DNA of 64,000 nt from Stigmatella aurantiaca DW4/3-1 (GTDB lineage: Bacteria; Myxococcota; Myxococcia; Myxococcales; Myxococcaceae): assembly GCF_000165485.1 (NCBI RefSeq), contig NC_014623.1:3305501-3369500 (forward strand). Reading direction: 5' to 3'. The notes below the pieces were generated by a model. The model was given only the letters and a program-made list of their open reading frames with translations. It had not been told where the DNA came from and made no database searches. Below, one piece after another: positions 16,701 to 24,042 of this stretch; the stretch's first letter is position 1; every line of letters begins with the position of its first letter. Position numbers and translations under genes: made by a program.

Positions 16701-18257
16701 GAAGAGGCGGTTATTGACGTCGAGGTTGTCTGTGAAGGCGAACACCTTGCTGCCGTAGGCCTCGGGCGTACTTCCGGTGGGCTCGAGCGCCCGCCGCATG
16801 AGCATGACTGTCTGAATGGAGGTGGACAGCAGGCTCGCGCCGGAAACGGGATCCCCACGGAGCGCCACCAGGTATTCCATCCCCTTGTAGATGAACTCAG
16901 ACGGCTCCGGGATCGCCGCGACAACCTCACCCCGCTTCACGCCGGTCAAGTCAGCGAAGAAGCGTTCCGGATCGGCAAGGGTGGCGGACAGACCCACGAA
17001 GTGGGGCTTTGCTCCCGTGAGCTTCTGCCAGCGCCGGAGCAGGAGTGCCACCTGCGCACCGTGGATGCCCTCGTACGTATGGACCTCGTCGAGCAGCACG
17101 AGCCGCGGCAGCTGCTCCTCGGGAACCCCGAACCCGAACAGCTTGCCAAAGGTGGCCATCCGCCTGTTGAGCATTTCGGTGGTGGTGAACAGCAGGTCCG
17201 GAGGCTCGGCGATCATGCGCTTGCGTGTGATGCGCAGGGACTGCGGCCCCAGGGTGAAGCCACAGGATTCGCAGGAGAGCCGCTCCGTGCCATGGTGGAT
17301 GTCTGAGAGGGCCCACAGCAGCCGGTGGCGGCACTGGGGGCAATCGCTCAGGGGACAACGGAGCGCGTTCTTCTCCGCCACCGGCTCCCATGCATCCATG
17401 TACTTTTTGTTCCGCAGCGCTTCCGTCGAGAGATCTTCCGCGTCCCAGGGGACATCTCCGTACAGGACACCGATCGACAGGCATGCGCTCTTGTCCTTGG
17501 AAAGCACTGGGTTGATGCGAGCCACCTGGCCCAGTGACTCGCGCAGTTGGTCCTTCAGCAACTCATTGCGTGGGTAGAGCGCCATGCACTTTGTCCAGGG
17601 GTGTCCATCGATCCAGCTGGACATCGCAGTGAACGCCGGCAGGTAAAACGCGTGCGTTTTCCCACTGCCAGTTCCTGCGCAGACGATGGTGCCTGAGGCA
17701 CGCCGGGAAGCAGCCCGGCTGAGGATGGACTTTGTCGCGGCGAGCTGGAAGCCCGCCAGCCTCATCGGCTCCTTCGAGTCGATTCGGAGCAAGGCCCGAA
17801 GCACCGCTTGCTGCCGCTCGCTGAGCCCTTTGAGTTCATCGAGAACCTTTTGGGGCTCAAGTGTTCGAGCAGGGAAGGCACGAGGACGGAGCAACAGGCG
17901 GAAGTCCGCCACCAACGGCTTCGCGCTTCGCCATCGCTTCTGTGGGTCGCCGGGAAAGATCTGCCGCAGCCGGGCGAGCAGCCGGAGCGTCTCCGCCATT
18001 CGCGAGCGGTACTGGCCTGCCTCGGCGTGGTTTGGCACGTTCCAGAGAAGGCGCTTCTCCTCAAGCCAGGCGAGAAGCTCATCCGGAGTGTTGAATCCGG
18101 CGGACGGGTTCTTGGAGAGGAAGCTGGATGCATTTTGCAAGAGCTCCTCGCGGGTGAAATAGCTGTCGACAATTCCCCACGACAGGAGCGCCGCTTCGGC
18201 TCGCTCCAGCTCACCCAGGAACTCCAGGCCGTGGTGCTGTCGCGCGTCACGGCTCAT
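13707..18257 (-). CDS. Very large superfamily 2 helicase, DpdJ-like
   Basis: About 1516 residues from ATG 18257 (MSRDARQHHGLEFLGELE); the frame is open to 18401, so the start is uncertain. SF2 motifs in order: Walker A AGTGSGKTHAF near residue 195, ALYPRNELLKDQL (Ia), LLDEVHTYEG (II), GLSATLAD (III), ATSSLEVGFDDPHVG (V) and LQRKGRAGRSH (VI). Between Ia and II is a Zn-ribbon-like insert with CPLSDCPQC and CESC. About 800 residues of unknown C-terminal domain follow. The N-terminal AALLSWGIVDSYF is a signature I associate with DpdJ. It heads the three-gene module and would be its DNA translocase. A DISARM-type helicase is less likely, as no DUF1998 partner is seen. Confidence 0.65.
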   Translation of the reverse strand: MSRDARQHHGLEFLGELERAEAALLSWGIVDSYFTREELLQNASSFLSKNPSAGFNTPDELLAWLEEKRLLWNVPNHAEAGQYRSRMAETLRLLARLRQIFPGDPQKRWRSAKPLVADFRLLLRPRAFPARTLEPQKVLDELKGLSERQQAVLRALLRIDSKEPMRLAGFQLAATKSILSRAASRRASGTIVCAGTGSGKTHAFYLPAFTAMSSWIDGHPWTKCMALYPRNELLKDQLRESLGQVARINPVLSKDKSACLSIGVLYGDVPWDAEDLSTEALRNKKYMDAWEPVAEKNALRCPLSDCPQCRHRLLWALSDIHHGTERLSCESCGFTLGPQSLRITRKRMIAEPPDLLFTTTEMLNRRMATFGKLFGFGVPEEQLPRLVLLDEVHTYEGIHGAQVALLLRRWQKLTGAKPHFVGLSATLADPERFFADLTGVKRGEVVAAIPEPSEFIYKGMEYLVALRGDPVSGASLLSTSIQTVMLMRRALEPTGSTPEAYGSKVFAFTDNLDVNNRLFFDTQDAEGWKRSGEPNKRSPWGSLATLRARAHPEHTARLADGQSWDIAEWIGHSLAPGARVPVERVSSLDRGIDRKAEIVVATSSLEVGFDDPHVGAVVQHKAPLSSAAFLQRKGRAGRSHVMRPWTLVVLSDFGRDRTAYRSYEQLFSPELPPRSLPIGNRHVLKMQATYVLLDWLSYTDRRIDPWSDLTAPSDGPEKQKRQQAAVKCLRALLEDQRERERFKGYLQDALHLDDSTAQALLWDPPRALLTSVIPTWLRQLERNWRVASTHLVESTEGFTKKVPLPEFIPATLFGDLNIPEVEILLKNRFRNRPEWMPIDQSLREFAPGHVSHRFSIEHIQQRNWIPVPRGGGSLRLEDFCGPEHALDLGRFPVPGAAEEVAVVRPLQLTTSEPPSEVLSSSNAFLQWLTALRPTADGLELDLPRHSQWRELITCLKVHTHALSQPVELTRYAPAINVSLKLEGGEEFEGKVTFERQAANGRMEPAALGFNAEVDALEIGLNLPEPLAPLCATDPELMRGLRPALFHHRLQEDERLDGLANRFQRDWLGDAYLSALALEALSSGSTLEQAQERLRGQEGVLLGKALDTLFMALPAGDNLTGEDDTDDEAPGNLLRSRRHQALVDLLDGPSVLAALNDAARVLWAPPDASWEPWLRRRVRATLGTACLGTLQLLCAQIDAGDLLLELDAEGAKDSSRIWLTEAALGGAAVIEAFLARYGEDPRRFFDLLESILAPSDFEEIDTQLRELLGRITGSRGPRDEALARAVEETRASGGHQALSQRSHALRRMLAERGFVVNQPVVAAIFARPLRPGSSLATDALLSRILADWDAEEARLGIELDLRLIASRESGNDTLEAALGYPEAVPGDRAAWRFSALMGLLWPRGSGIRAESMKTTNPYCSLPPTDRRLALMLLPRRHDEVRLEDPDWMETLTTQLVQHGSARLSGPVTEPERLREAILAVLIEPLDTYTLLVHPHVRGTRREQGRMAVLFDLPEAVQ

Positions 18258-18390
18258 GGACACCTGACGCGACGCGTCGCTTCGTGCCAATGCATTCGGC
18301 TCCCGCTTTTGCTCCGTGGTCGGTCGGCCCGGACCCCCGTCCACCATACCTACCACGTTCTTGGCCTTCGTCACACCCCCCTGGGGTGTG

Positions 18391-18921
18391 TCAGGGCCCA
18401 TGACCGGTGGGATCGGAGCGGGCCCAGTCCATGGACTTGAAGAGCGTGTGGTTCATCATCAACGCACCACAGGGACTCTGCGTTTCGAGCATGCGCTCGC
18501 CGCGCATGGCACTGCGCACCCATCCGCGCACGAGAGGTCGCCCCTCCGTCGTGCGTACCCAGACGTCGAGGTCGAAACTGAGCTCCACGACGGTGATGGG
18601 GATGGGGGCGGTCCGGAGGGAGTGAATCAGCATCCGTTCGAATCCGGCGTTGGATGACTCGTGCTCGTCCCAGGTGCGCTCGGGCACGGGAAGCGGTTGG
18701 GATTCTGGCGGTCCACCGAAGAAAGCCTTTCGGACGCGGGCGAGAGGCCGGAGTGCCTCCACGAGTTGCGAAAGCTGCTCTGCACTCTACGCATTGAGGA
18801 CCGGAGCATCGTCGCGTTCCGGTCGGCTCCGCGGTTCCCAGATCCAACTCGCTGCAGAGGAATGGTTGCGCCAGGTGTCCATCACGGGGTCGATGGTTGG
18901 ATTGTCTCGTGAGGAGTTCAC
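18391..18921 (-). pseudogene. Unknown gene split by an in-frame amber codon
   Basis: A reading frame starts at GTG 18921 (GTGA overlap with the preceding fragment) and runs VNSSRDNPTIDPVMDTWRN to a TAG at 18787-18789. It then continues in the same frame without a shift for 131 more codons (SAEQLSQLVEALRPL to ARSDPTGHGP) to a stop at 18391. The downstream part has coding-like composition and ends next to the helicase start. I recognise no family. Reading it as a gene inactivated by one nonsense mutation is the simplest view; a downstream GTG (18762) could still make a 123-residue product. It was probably part of the helicase operon. Confidence 0.45.
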
Positions 18922-19040
18922 TTCATCACCTCTTGGGAGTGCACCTTGAAGCGGGGCCCGCGCTCGAGCACCACGCGGACAACCTCCCCGTGGGAGTCTT
19001 TGTAGAGAATCTCCACCCAGCGAGTGACATGCGGTGTGGA
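18918..19040 (-). pseudogene. C-terminal stub of a gene cut by an IS element
   Basis: On the minus strand the last 37 codons read HVTRWVEILYKDSHGEVVRV and on to HSQEVMK, then stop with a GTGA overlap into the next frame. The coding-like pattern disappears at the IS end at 19046, so the 5' part of the gene was replaced by the insertion. Too short to assign. It shows that the defence operon once extended further upstream. Confidence 0.4.
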
Positions 19041-19045
19041 TGTCA

Positions 19046-19056
19046 AGCTCCTAACA
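19046..19056 (+). repeat. IS5-type terminal repeat, left end
   Basis: AGCTCCTAACA lies 10 bases before the transposase frame and is matched exactly, inverted, at 20781-20791. This is where an IS inverted repeat is expected. A third similar copy is at 24408. Confidence 0.5.
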
Positions 19057-20424
19057 GTGGGAGCGAGTGGACCCTCTGTTGCCAGTGGCCAAGAAGAAGG
19101 AGCTTGGGCGAGGCCGACCTCGGGCAAACGACCGGGCCGCACTGGAAGCCAGCGTCGTTGTGCAGCGGACTGGAATCCCTTGGGAAATGCTTCCGGCGAA
19201 GCAGTTTGGTCTGTCGGGAATGACCGCCTGGCGGCGCTTGGAGCAATGGACGCGTGCCGGGGTGTTTGAGCCATTGCAGCGCGTGCTCCTGGACGAACTG
19301 GAACATTGGGGAAAGGTGGACCGCAACCGCGCATCGATCGACTCTTCAGCCGTTCTATCCAGGAGGAGGTGTCCGCCCTCTCTGCCCAGGAGCTCACCCC
19401 CCGTGCTCGAGCTAACCGGAGCCTGGGACGGTCGCTCCTGGAGGCCAGGCTGCACCCTTCGCGATTCTTCCTGGCCCTGAGAGACATCCGTGCCGGGCGC
19501 CCCCTCTACCAGAGGGGTGCGTAAGTCAGAGGAAGGAGCCTCGGGTGGGGGGCCACCCGTGGGTGGCCGTTGGCTCGAACCTGTAGGGCAAGCAGACAGG
19601 ATGGGACCCTTCGCCTCCGACGACCTCCCCGTGGCGTCTTCATGCTCCGGGGTGGGGTGAGAGGGGACCGTGTCTGCGCAGAGTGGGGGCCGTGACGACC
19701 CCCTGGGCTCCTGCGGGGGTGGAAGGCCTGCAAGTAGGTGCGCATCGCTCGCCTGGAGCAAGGCGGGCAGTTCCCGGCGCAGGGGCTGCGCGTCCTTGGC
19801 AGCCAAGGCGTGCAGCGCACAGAGTGCCCACTGCCGAGTGGCCTGCGCATTCAGGTGCGGCCTCAGCCGCCGAGCCATTTCCCGGTACGAGCGCTCCAGT
19901 GATTGCAGCAACAGGGCCTGTCCGGGACGGTCCACCGCGCGGGCTGCTTGCCTCAGCAACGCGAACTCCAGCTCCACCCACCTGCCGGGGTTGTCGCCCC
20001 AGCGGGCCTCCTCCGCCAACTCGAAGCACAGGCCTGCCAGCGTGTCCAAGTCCCTGGCAGAGGCCTGCTGGCAACACGCCGCCAGCAGTTCCACAGCCGT
20101 CTCTCGCTTGAGGGCCAGAAAACCCTCCAGCAGCTTCCGTCTGTCCGGTTGAGCGACGCCCGGGCCCTCCAGCACCACCCCCAGGTTCTCCAGGGTCACC
20201 GCCCCCTCCAAGGGGAGGGCTCGGCTGCGGCGGCCTGGGTGCTGCTCAATCAATGCTCTGGCGGCCAGGCGCTTCAGTGCTTCACGGACGGTGCTGCGTG
20301 AAAGGCCGTAGTGCTTGGCCAGAGTGTTTTCTGAGGGAAGCAATCCATCCTGGGGCAGCAGGCCGTGCGAAATCATCCGCTCCAGGTCCTGCTCCACTCG
20401 TCCGACGAGCCCCGACCATTCCAT
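19051..20424 (-). CDS. GntR-family regulator with long tail
   Basis: A 457-codon frame whose first 240 residues are a clear FadR-type GntR protein: MEWSGLVGRVEQDLERMI, then LLPSENTLAKHYGLSRSTVREALKRLAARALIE as the winged helix, and a helical C-terminal domain (LEGFLALKRETAVELLAACC). After residue 240 comes a Pro/Gly/Ser-rich tail with ACPTGSSQRPPTGG. The last 90 or so codons are antisense to the IS5 fragment, so the original C-terminus was probably altered by the insertion. Targets are unknown. Its neighbour on the left is the IS remnant rather than a functional gene. Confidence 0.7.
   Translation of the reverse strand: MEWSGLVGRVEQDLERMISHGLLPQDGLLPSENTLAKHYGLSRSTVREALKRLAARALIEQHPGRRSRALPLEGAVTLENLGVVLEGPGVAQPDRRKLLEGFLALKRETAVELLAACCQQASARDLDTLAGLCFELAEEARWGDNPGRWVELEFALLRQAARAVDRPGQALLLQSLERSYREMARRLRPHLNAQATRQWALCALHALAAKDAQPLRRELPALLQASDAHLLAGLPPPQEPRGSSRPPLCADTVPSHPTPEHEDATGRSSEAKGPILSACPTGSSQRPPTGGPPPEAPSSDLRTPLVEGAPGTDVSQGQEESRRVQPGLQERPSQAPVSSSTGGELLGREGGHLLLDRTAEESIDARLRSTFPQCSSSSRSTRCNGSNTPARVHCSKRRQAVIPDRPNCFAGSISQGIPVRCTTTLASSAARSFARGRPRPSSFFLATGNRGSTRSHC
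19067..19350 (+). pseudogene. IS5-family transposase, N-terminal fragment
   Basis: The frame (GTG 19067) reads MDPLLPVAKKKELGRGRPRA, then DRAALEASVVVQRTGIPWEM, FGLSGMTAWRRLEQWTRAGV and VDRNRASIDSSAV. This is the DUF4096-type N-terminal domain of IS5-family transposases: GRPRANDRAAL, RTGIPW, SGMTAWRR and the first catalytic Asp in SIDSS. Similarity stops after about 95 codons, and the rest of the DDE domain is absent. The element is dead. It interrupts the minus-strand gene at 18918-19040 and lies against the tail of the GntR gene. Confidence 0.75.
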
Positions 20425-20618
20425 GTCCCGCCCCCCTGCTTGTTTCAGGCTGGGCCATCACACCACCTGGGGCTGACAGGGTGGGGGGAGCTTGCCCCGC
20501 TTGGGAGACTCTCCCTCACTTCTCATGGATGACGCAGCCAGAAGCCACACGCCGCCGCAGCCAATCAACGCTGGCGCGCCTGTACATTTGACGCTTGAGG
20601 AACTTGAGCCTCGTGCAT

Positions 20619-20882
20619 TCAGAGTTCGATCCGGGATGCCTTTTTATCGACCAGCGGATGTCCGTGCTCCACCGCCAGAAGCGTCTGCGCGTGCGCGATA
20701 AGAGGCGCGACGATGTCCACTTCGGCCTCCTTGTTCTGAGCTGCTGCCTGATATTCTTCCGGAACCTTAAACCTTATTTTTGTTAGGAGCTCGTAGTGGA
20801 GTCCGCCGCGACGCGAAAGCGGCGCTCTGAAAAGGCTGTGCAGAGGCACCGAAGCACTCTCAAAAGTGCGAAACTCGAACAT
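20619..20882 (-). CDS. Doubtful small ORF in the 20425-20911 gap
   Basis: Within the 487-base stretch between the GntR and oxidoreductase genes, the only coding-like frame is 87 codons from ATG 20882. It contains LLTKIRFKVPEEYQAAAQNK and ends VDKKASRIEL. It crosses the IS end at 20781-20791 and has no RBS, so it may be chance or a chimera. Otherwise the gap holds lower-GC sequence with no recognised element. Confidence 0.15.
   Translation of the reverse strand: MFEFRTFESASVPLHSLFRAPLSRRGGLHYELLTKIRFKVPEEYQAAAQNKEAEVDIVAPLIAHAQTLLAVEHGHPLVDKKASRIEL
20781..20791 (-). repeat. IS5-type terminal repeat, right-end orientation
   Basis: TGTTAGGAGCT is the exact inverted complement of 19046-19056 and is preceded by TTTT. 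It could be the distal end of the element whose transposase fragment lies at 19067, or a solo end. Confidence 0.4.
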
Positions 20883-20911
20883 GGTGCGCTCAAGGAGCGA
20901 GGAGGACGTTG

Positions 20912-21883
20912 TCAGCCGACCGAGAGCACTGTGCTTCCGAGCTTGTGGCCGGACGCCACCTCGCGGTACGCGTCTGCGATCTGCGCAAAGGCCAGGACCC
21001 TGCCAACTGTCGGCCTGAGCGCGCCTCGATCGGCCAAACGAACGAGCTGCTCCATCGGATCTTCCACCGGTGCCGCCCCGGCAACGACGATCCTCTTGTC
21101 GCTCGTCATGGCGACCCACGGCGCGCGGAGCCCATCGGCCAGTGTACCGTTGACCAGAAGAAGCCGGCCATTCGGGCGAAGCACGGATTTCACTCGCCCG
21201 TAGGTCGCCGTCCCCGCGGTGTCCAGGATGACCTCCCAAGATCGGCCGACCTTGGCGAAGTCATCGCGGGTGTAGTCGACGACTTCATCGGCGCCGAGCG
21301 TCTTGGCGAGTTCCGTGTGTTCGGTCCGGCAGACCGCTGTGACGCGTGCGCCGAGGTGCTTGGAGATCTGGACCGCCGCGCTTCCAACGGCACCCGTGGC
21401 ACCGTTCACGAGTACCTCGGCGCCGGGAGCGAGCTTGGCCGCGGCGAGGAACGAGAGGCTCGTCACCCCACCGAACGGGAGGGAGGCCGCCTCTTCGAAG
21501 CTCAGATTCTCTGGCTTCTTCGCGAGCCCTCTCGCCTCCGGTACCAGGACGTACTCGGCATGCGTTCCGAAGCGGAGCCCCGTCTGCCCCACCACGGCGT
21601 CACCGACGTCGAAGCGCGTGGTGCCGGGGCCGAGCGCCGTGACCACGCCGGCGAAGTCGTTTCCGAGAACCGTGTGACGCGGCGTGAAGTAGCCGAACCG
21701 AGCCCCAGCGACGAGGCGAACACCGCCAGGAAACGTGTTGGTCAATGCGCGCCAATCGGCAGCGGACACCGTCGTGGCCCGAACGCGAACGAGGATTTGC
21801 CCGGGGCCTGGGGTGGGCTCTGGTCGCTCGATCCACTCGAGCACCTCCGGTCCGCCGAACCGCCGATGGAACGAGACCTTCAT
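20912..21883 (-). CDS. NADP-dependent MDR oxidoreductase (quinone-reductase type)
   Basis: A 323-residue zinc-independent medium-chain dehydrogenase/reductase. The start at 21883 (MKVSFHRRFGGPEVLEW) forms an ATGA overlap with the SDR gene before it. Landmarks are GNDFAGVVTALGPGTTRFDVGD in the GroES-like domain, the nucleotide-fold segment VLVNGATGAVGSAAVQISKH near residue 150 and ADEVVDYTRDDF. No structural zinc cysteines are seen. It probably reduces an enone, quinone or aldehyde. It forms a two-gene operon with the SDR under the divergent TetR regulator, which suggests inducible detoxification. Confidence 0.85.
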   Translation of the reverse strand: MKVSFHRRFGGPEVLEWIERPEPTPGPGQILVRVRATTVSAADWRALTNTFPGGVRLVAGARFGYFTPRHTVLGNDFAGVVTALGPGTTRFDVGDAVVGQTGLRFGTHAEYVLVPEARGLAKKPENLSFEEAASLPFGGVTSLSFLAAAKLAPGAEVLVNGATGAVGSAAVQISKHLGARVTAVCRTEHTELAKTLGADEVVDYTRDDFAKVGRSWEVILDTAGTATYGRVKSVLRPNGRLLLVNGTLADGLRAPWVAMTSDKRIVVAGAAPVEDPMEQLVRLADRGALRPTVGRVLAFAQIADAYREVASGHKLGSTVLSVG

Positions 21884-22707
21884 CGGGGCAGTTCCTTGCG
21901 CGCCGCCCGCGCAGAGGAGAGACCGAACCCTTGGCGGACGAGCGCTCGCCAAGCGGTCTCGGGCAGCATCGCGTGGAGCGCCAGCAGCGCAGCGGCGTTG
22001 GAGGCACGGTAACGCAGGCGGTCGGATGAGTCGTTGGCAGCAGCGAAGATCGTTTTGGCTGCGGCCTCTGGGCGCGCCGAGCGCTCCTGGCCGCGCTCCA
22101 TCGTTTCCTGCACCGCGCGCGCCTCACGCTCGTAGGCGACATGTTTGACCCACGGATGCGTGAACTTCGAGCGCACGCCGCCCGGCTCGACCAGCTTCAC
22201 GCGCACACCGTGTGGCTTGAGTTCGAAGTGAAGAGACTCGGTCAGTCCTTCGACCGCGAACTTGCCCGCGTTGTACGGGCTCAAGAAGGGCAGCCCCACG
22301 CGGCCCGCCGCCGACGAGACATTGATGATGAGGCCCGCTCTCCTCGGCCGCATGTGCGCGACGGCGACGCGGCACACCGCGACCACGCCCATCAGGTTCA
22401 CCTCGAAGTGCTCTCGCCACTGTGAGAGCTCGATGGCTTCGAGCGGCCCGCCGAGGCCGACGCCTGCGTTGTTCACCACGACGTCGATGGCGCCGAAGCG
22501 CGACGCCGCTTCCTCGAAGACAGCGTCGATGGACGAGGCGTCCGTCACGTCGAGACGGGCACGCAAGAGGTTCGAGCCCGCGGCCCCCTGCACCGCGGCC
22601 CCTGCGTCTCGCGCGGTAGCGACCACGTTCCAGCCACGAGCGAGGAACAGTCGTGCCGCGGCCTCGCCAAGCCCGCTCGAGGTCCCTGTGAGCAGTACGG
22701 TCTTCAT
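21880..22707 (-). CDS. SDR-family oxidoreductase
   Basis: A 275-residue classical SDR: cofactor motif LTGTSSGLGEA at residues 6-16, VVVNNAGVGLGG near 85, catalytic Ser in NVSSAAG and YNAGK as the Tyr-x3-Lys pair near 153, then VEPGGVRSKF. The C-terminal extension past residue 230 is Ala-rich. It is the promoter-proximal gene of the pair transcribed away from the TetR regulator. The substrate cannot be told; ketone or aldehyde reduction or oxidation is expected. The codon choice resembles other high-GC bacteria more than the flanking fragments do. Confidence 0.85.
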   Translation of the reverse strand: MKTVLLTGTSSGLGEAAARLFLARGWNVVATARDAGAAVQGAAGSNLLRARLDVTDASSIDAVFEEAASRFGAIDVVVNNAGVGLGGPLEAIELSQWREHFEVNLMGVVAVCRVAVAHMRPRRAGLIINVSSAAGRVGLPFLSPYNAGKFAVEGLTESLHFELKPHGVRVKLVEPGGVRSKFTHPWVKHVAYEREARAVQETMERGQERSARPEAAAKTIFAAANDSSDRLRYRASNAAALLALHAMLPETAWRALVRQGFGLSSARAARKELPR

Positions 22708-22797
22708 TCGTTGTTGACGAGCACGTCGATGCGCCCGCCGAGGTCGGCTTCGCCGCCGCTCCCACGGAGTCGTCCATTCATACCCGGTTCGTATTTC

Positions 22798-22819
22798 TTC
22801 TGGACTGATCTGTCCAGAA
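22798..22819. promoter_or_regulatory. TetR-type operator 1
   Basis: TTCTGGAC-TGATCT-GTCCAGAA is a perfect 8-bp inverted repeat with a 6-base centre. It lies in the divergent gap between the SDR (start 22707) and TetR (start 22866) genes, where an autoregulatory operator is expected. Confidence 0.7.
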
Positions 22820-22823
22820 TAAA

Positions 22824-22839
22824 TGGACGGACCTGTCCA
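22824..22839. promoter_or_regulatory. TetR-type operator 2
   Basis: TGGAC-GGACCT-GTCCA repeats the core of operator 1 (TGGAC N6 GTCCA), with centres 23 bp apart, about two helical turns. Two same-face sites suggest cooperative binding of two TetR dimers. It lies 27 bases upstream of the TetR start. Confidence 0.7.
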
Positions 22840-22865
22840 AAAAGCCGGCTGCTACGCTCGACGGC

Positions 22866-23447
22866 ATGGCTCGTGTCAAGGAGTTCGACCGCGACGAGGC
22901 GCTCGACGCCGCAATCGTCACCTTCGCCGCCCACGGCTTCGCTGGAACCTCGACCGAGACCTTGCTCGAGGCGATGGGGATCGGGCGTCAGAGCATGTAC
23001 GACACATTCGGCGACAAGCGGCAGCTCTACCTCGCTGCACTCCGCAAGTACGGCTCCGACAGCGTGAGCGAGATCCTCGCTTTGCTCGATCGCGCGACGT
23101 CGCCTCTGGCGGGCATGGAGGCGGTGCTCCGTGACTTCGCGCGCAATCCTCGTCGCCTGGGTATGTCGTCCTGCCTGGGGGTGTCGTCGATCTGCGAGTT
23201 CGGCCGCTCTGATCGCGATATCGCGGCCATCAACGACGAGTTCGGCAAGCTGCTCGAACACGCCTTCGAGACTCGGGCTCGCGCCGCCATCGAGGCGGGC
23301 GAGGTCGACGAGACGCTGAACGCGCGCGAGGTGGCTCACTACCTGAGCACGACGCTCTGCGGCATGAAGGTGGCCGCCGAGGGAGGTGCATCGTCGGCTC
23401 AGTTGGCCGGTGTCGTGCGGATGACGCTCCGGAGCCTCGCCCGCTGA
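22866..23447 (+). CDS. TetR/AcrR-family repressor
   Basis: A 193-residue regulator with the N-terminal HTH in order: DEALDAAIVTFAAHGFAGTS, TETLLEAMGIGRQSMYDTFG and DKRQLYLAALRKY. The C-terminal domain (GMSSCLGVSSICEFGRSD, LEHAFETRARAAIEAGEV) is of the TetR_C type common in NemR-like proteins, and its cysteines near residues 100-110 could sense electrophiles. It is divergent from the SDR-MDR pair, and the 158-base gap holds two matching operators. It likely represses both itself and that pair. Confidence 0.88.
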   Translation: MARVKEFDRDEALDAAIVTFAAHGFAGTSTETLLEAMGIGRQSMYDTFGDKRQLYLAALRKYGSDSVSEILALLDRATSPLAGMEAVLRDFARNPRRLGMSSCLGVSSICEFGRSDRDIAAINDEFGKLLEHAFETRARAAIEAGEVDETLNAREVAHYLSTTLCGMKVAAEGGASSAQLAGVVRMTLRSLAR

Positions 23448-23455
23448 TCGCGACC

Positions 23456-23681
23456 GCGTCAGGAGCGTCGTGAGCGTCCGGCGGATGACCTCCTCTCCTG
23501 CTTCGAGCCGCTCGCGCACCTCCTTCACGGTGCAGCCCTTGGGGCCAGCGTTGCCAAGTGCCGCGATGACGTGAGGGCGGTAACTCTCGACGGCTTCAAA
23601 CAGGGTCGTCCTTTGTTGTCGGTTCCTTGTCTCGTGTAAATGGGTGGCGATTTCCGCAGGTGGCTCACGCGCCAGCGTCAC
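23456..23681 (-). pseudogene. Truncated gene fragment with HTH-like end
   Basis: From GTG 23681 about 75 codons read MTLAREPPAEIATHLHETRN, LFEAVESYRPHVIAALGNAG and CTVKEVRERLEAGEEVIRRT. These look like a real N-terminus with a winged-helix start. The frame then runs antisense into the TetR gene and loses coding character, so the 3' part seems to have been lost where the TetR segment joins. Unknown family. Confidence 0.3.
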
Positions 23682-23841
23682 CGCAGGAGGTTGTCGTCGC
23701 CCCGTTGCTCGCGGCTCATGGGTCCAAGCGTTTCAGGCGCATGCAGTACGGATGCGGTGATGAGGTTCATCGCTGGGGGGGGCGGTTTTTCACGGCTCCC
23801 CTGGGTGGACCGTTCTACGCACTGCACCCTTCGGGCTTCTG

Positions 23842-24042
23842 ATGCAGGGTACCCCACCACCGCTCGCGCGCCTTTCCTCTCGCCTGGGCGTGCCCGCCTT
23901 TCAGTACAACATCTACGGCACTACCTCAGAGTTCTTGATGGAGGTGGATGCCGGCGGCCGCGTCGAACTCTCAGGGTGCGTCGGTCACGATGTCACGCTC
24001 CTTGAGTCAGAGCGGGAGGATCTCGTGCGGTGGCTCGGTTAG
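23842..24042 (+). CDS. Hypothetical 66-residue protein
   Basis: ATG 23842 overlaps the stop of a short upstream frame (TGATG). The product reads MQGTPPPLARLSSRLGVPAF, QYNIYGTTSEFLMEVDAGGR and ends EREDLVRWLG. It could be a small intact protein or the C-terminus of a larger one. It belongs to no family I know and sits among gene fragments, so it may be non-functional. Confidence 0.3.
   Translation: MQGTPPPLARLSSRLGVPAFQYNIYGTTSEFLMEVDAGGRVELSGCVGHDVTLLESEREDLVRWLG

Noticed and set aside
10880-18257. DISARM system
   Set aside because: A helicase and PLD protein are shared with DISARM, but no DUF1998 protein (DrmB) or methyltransferase is present and the PLD motif fits DpdK better.
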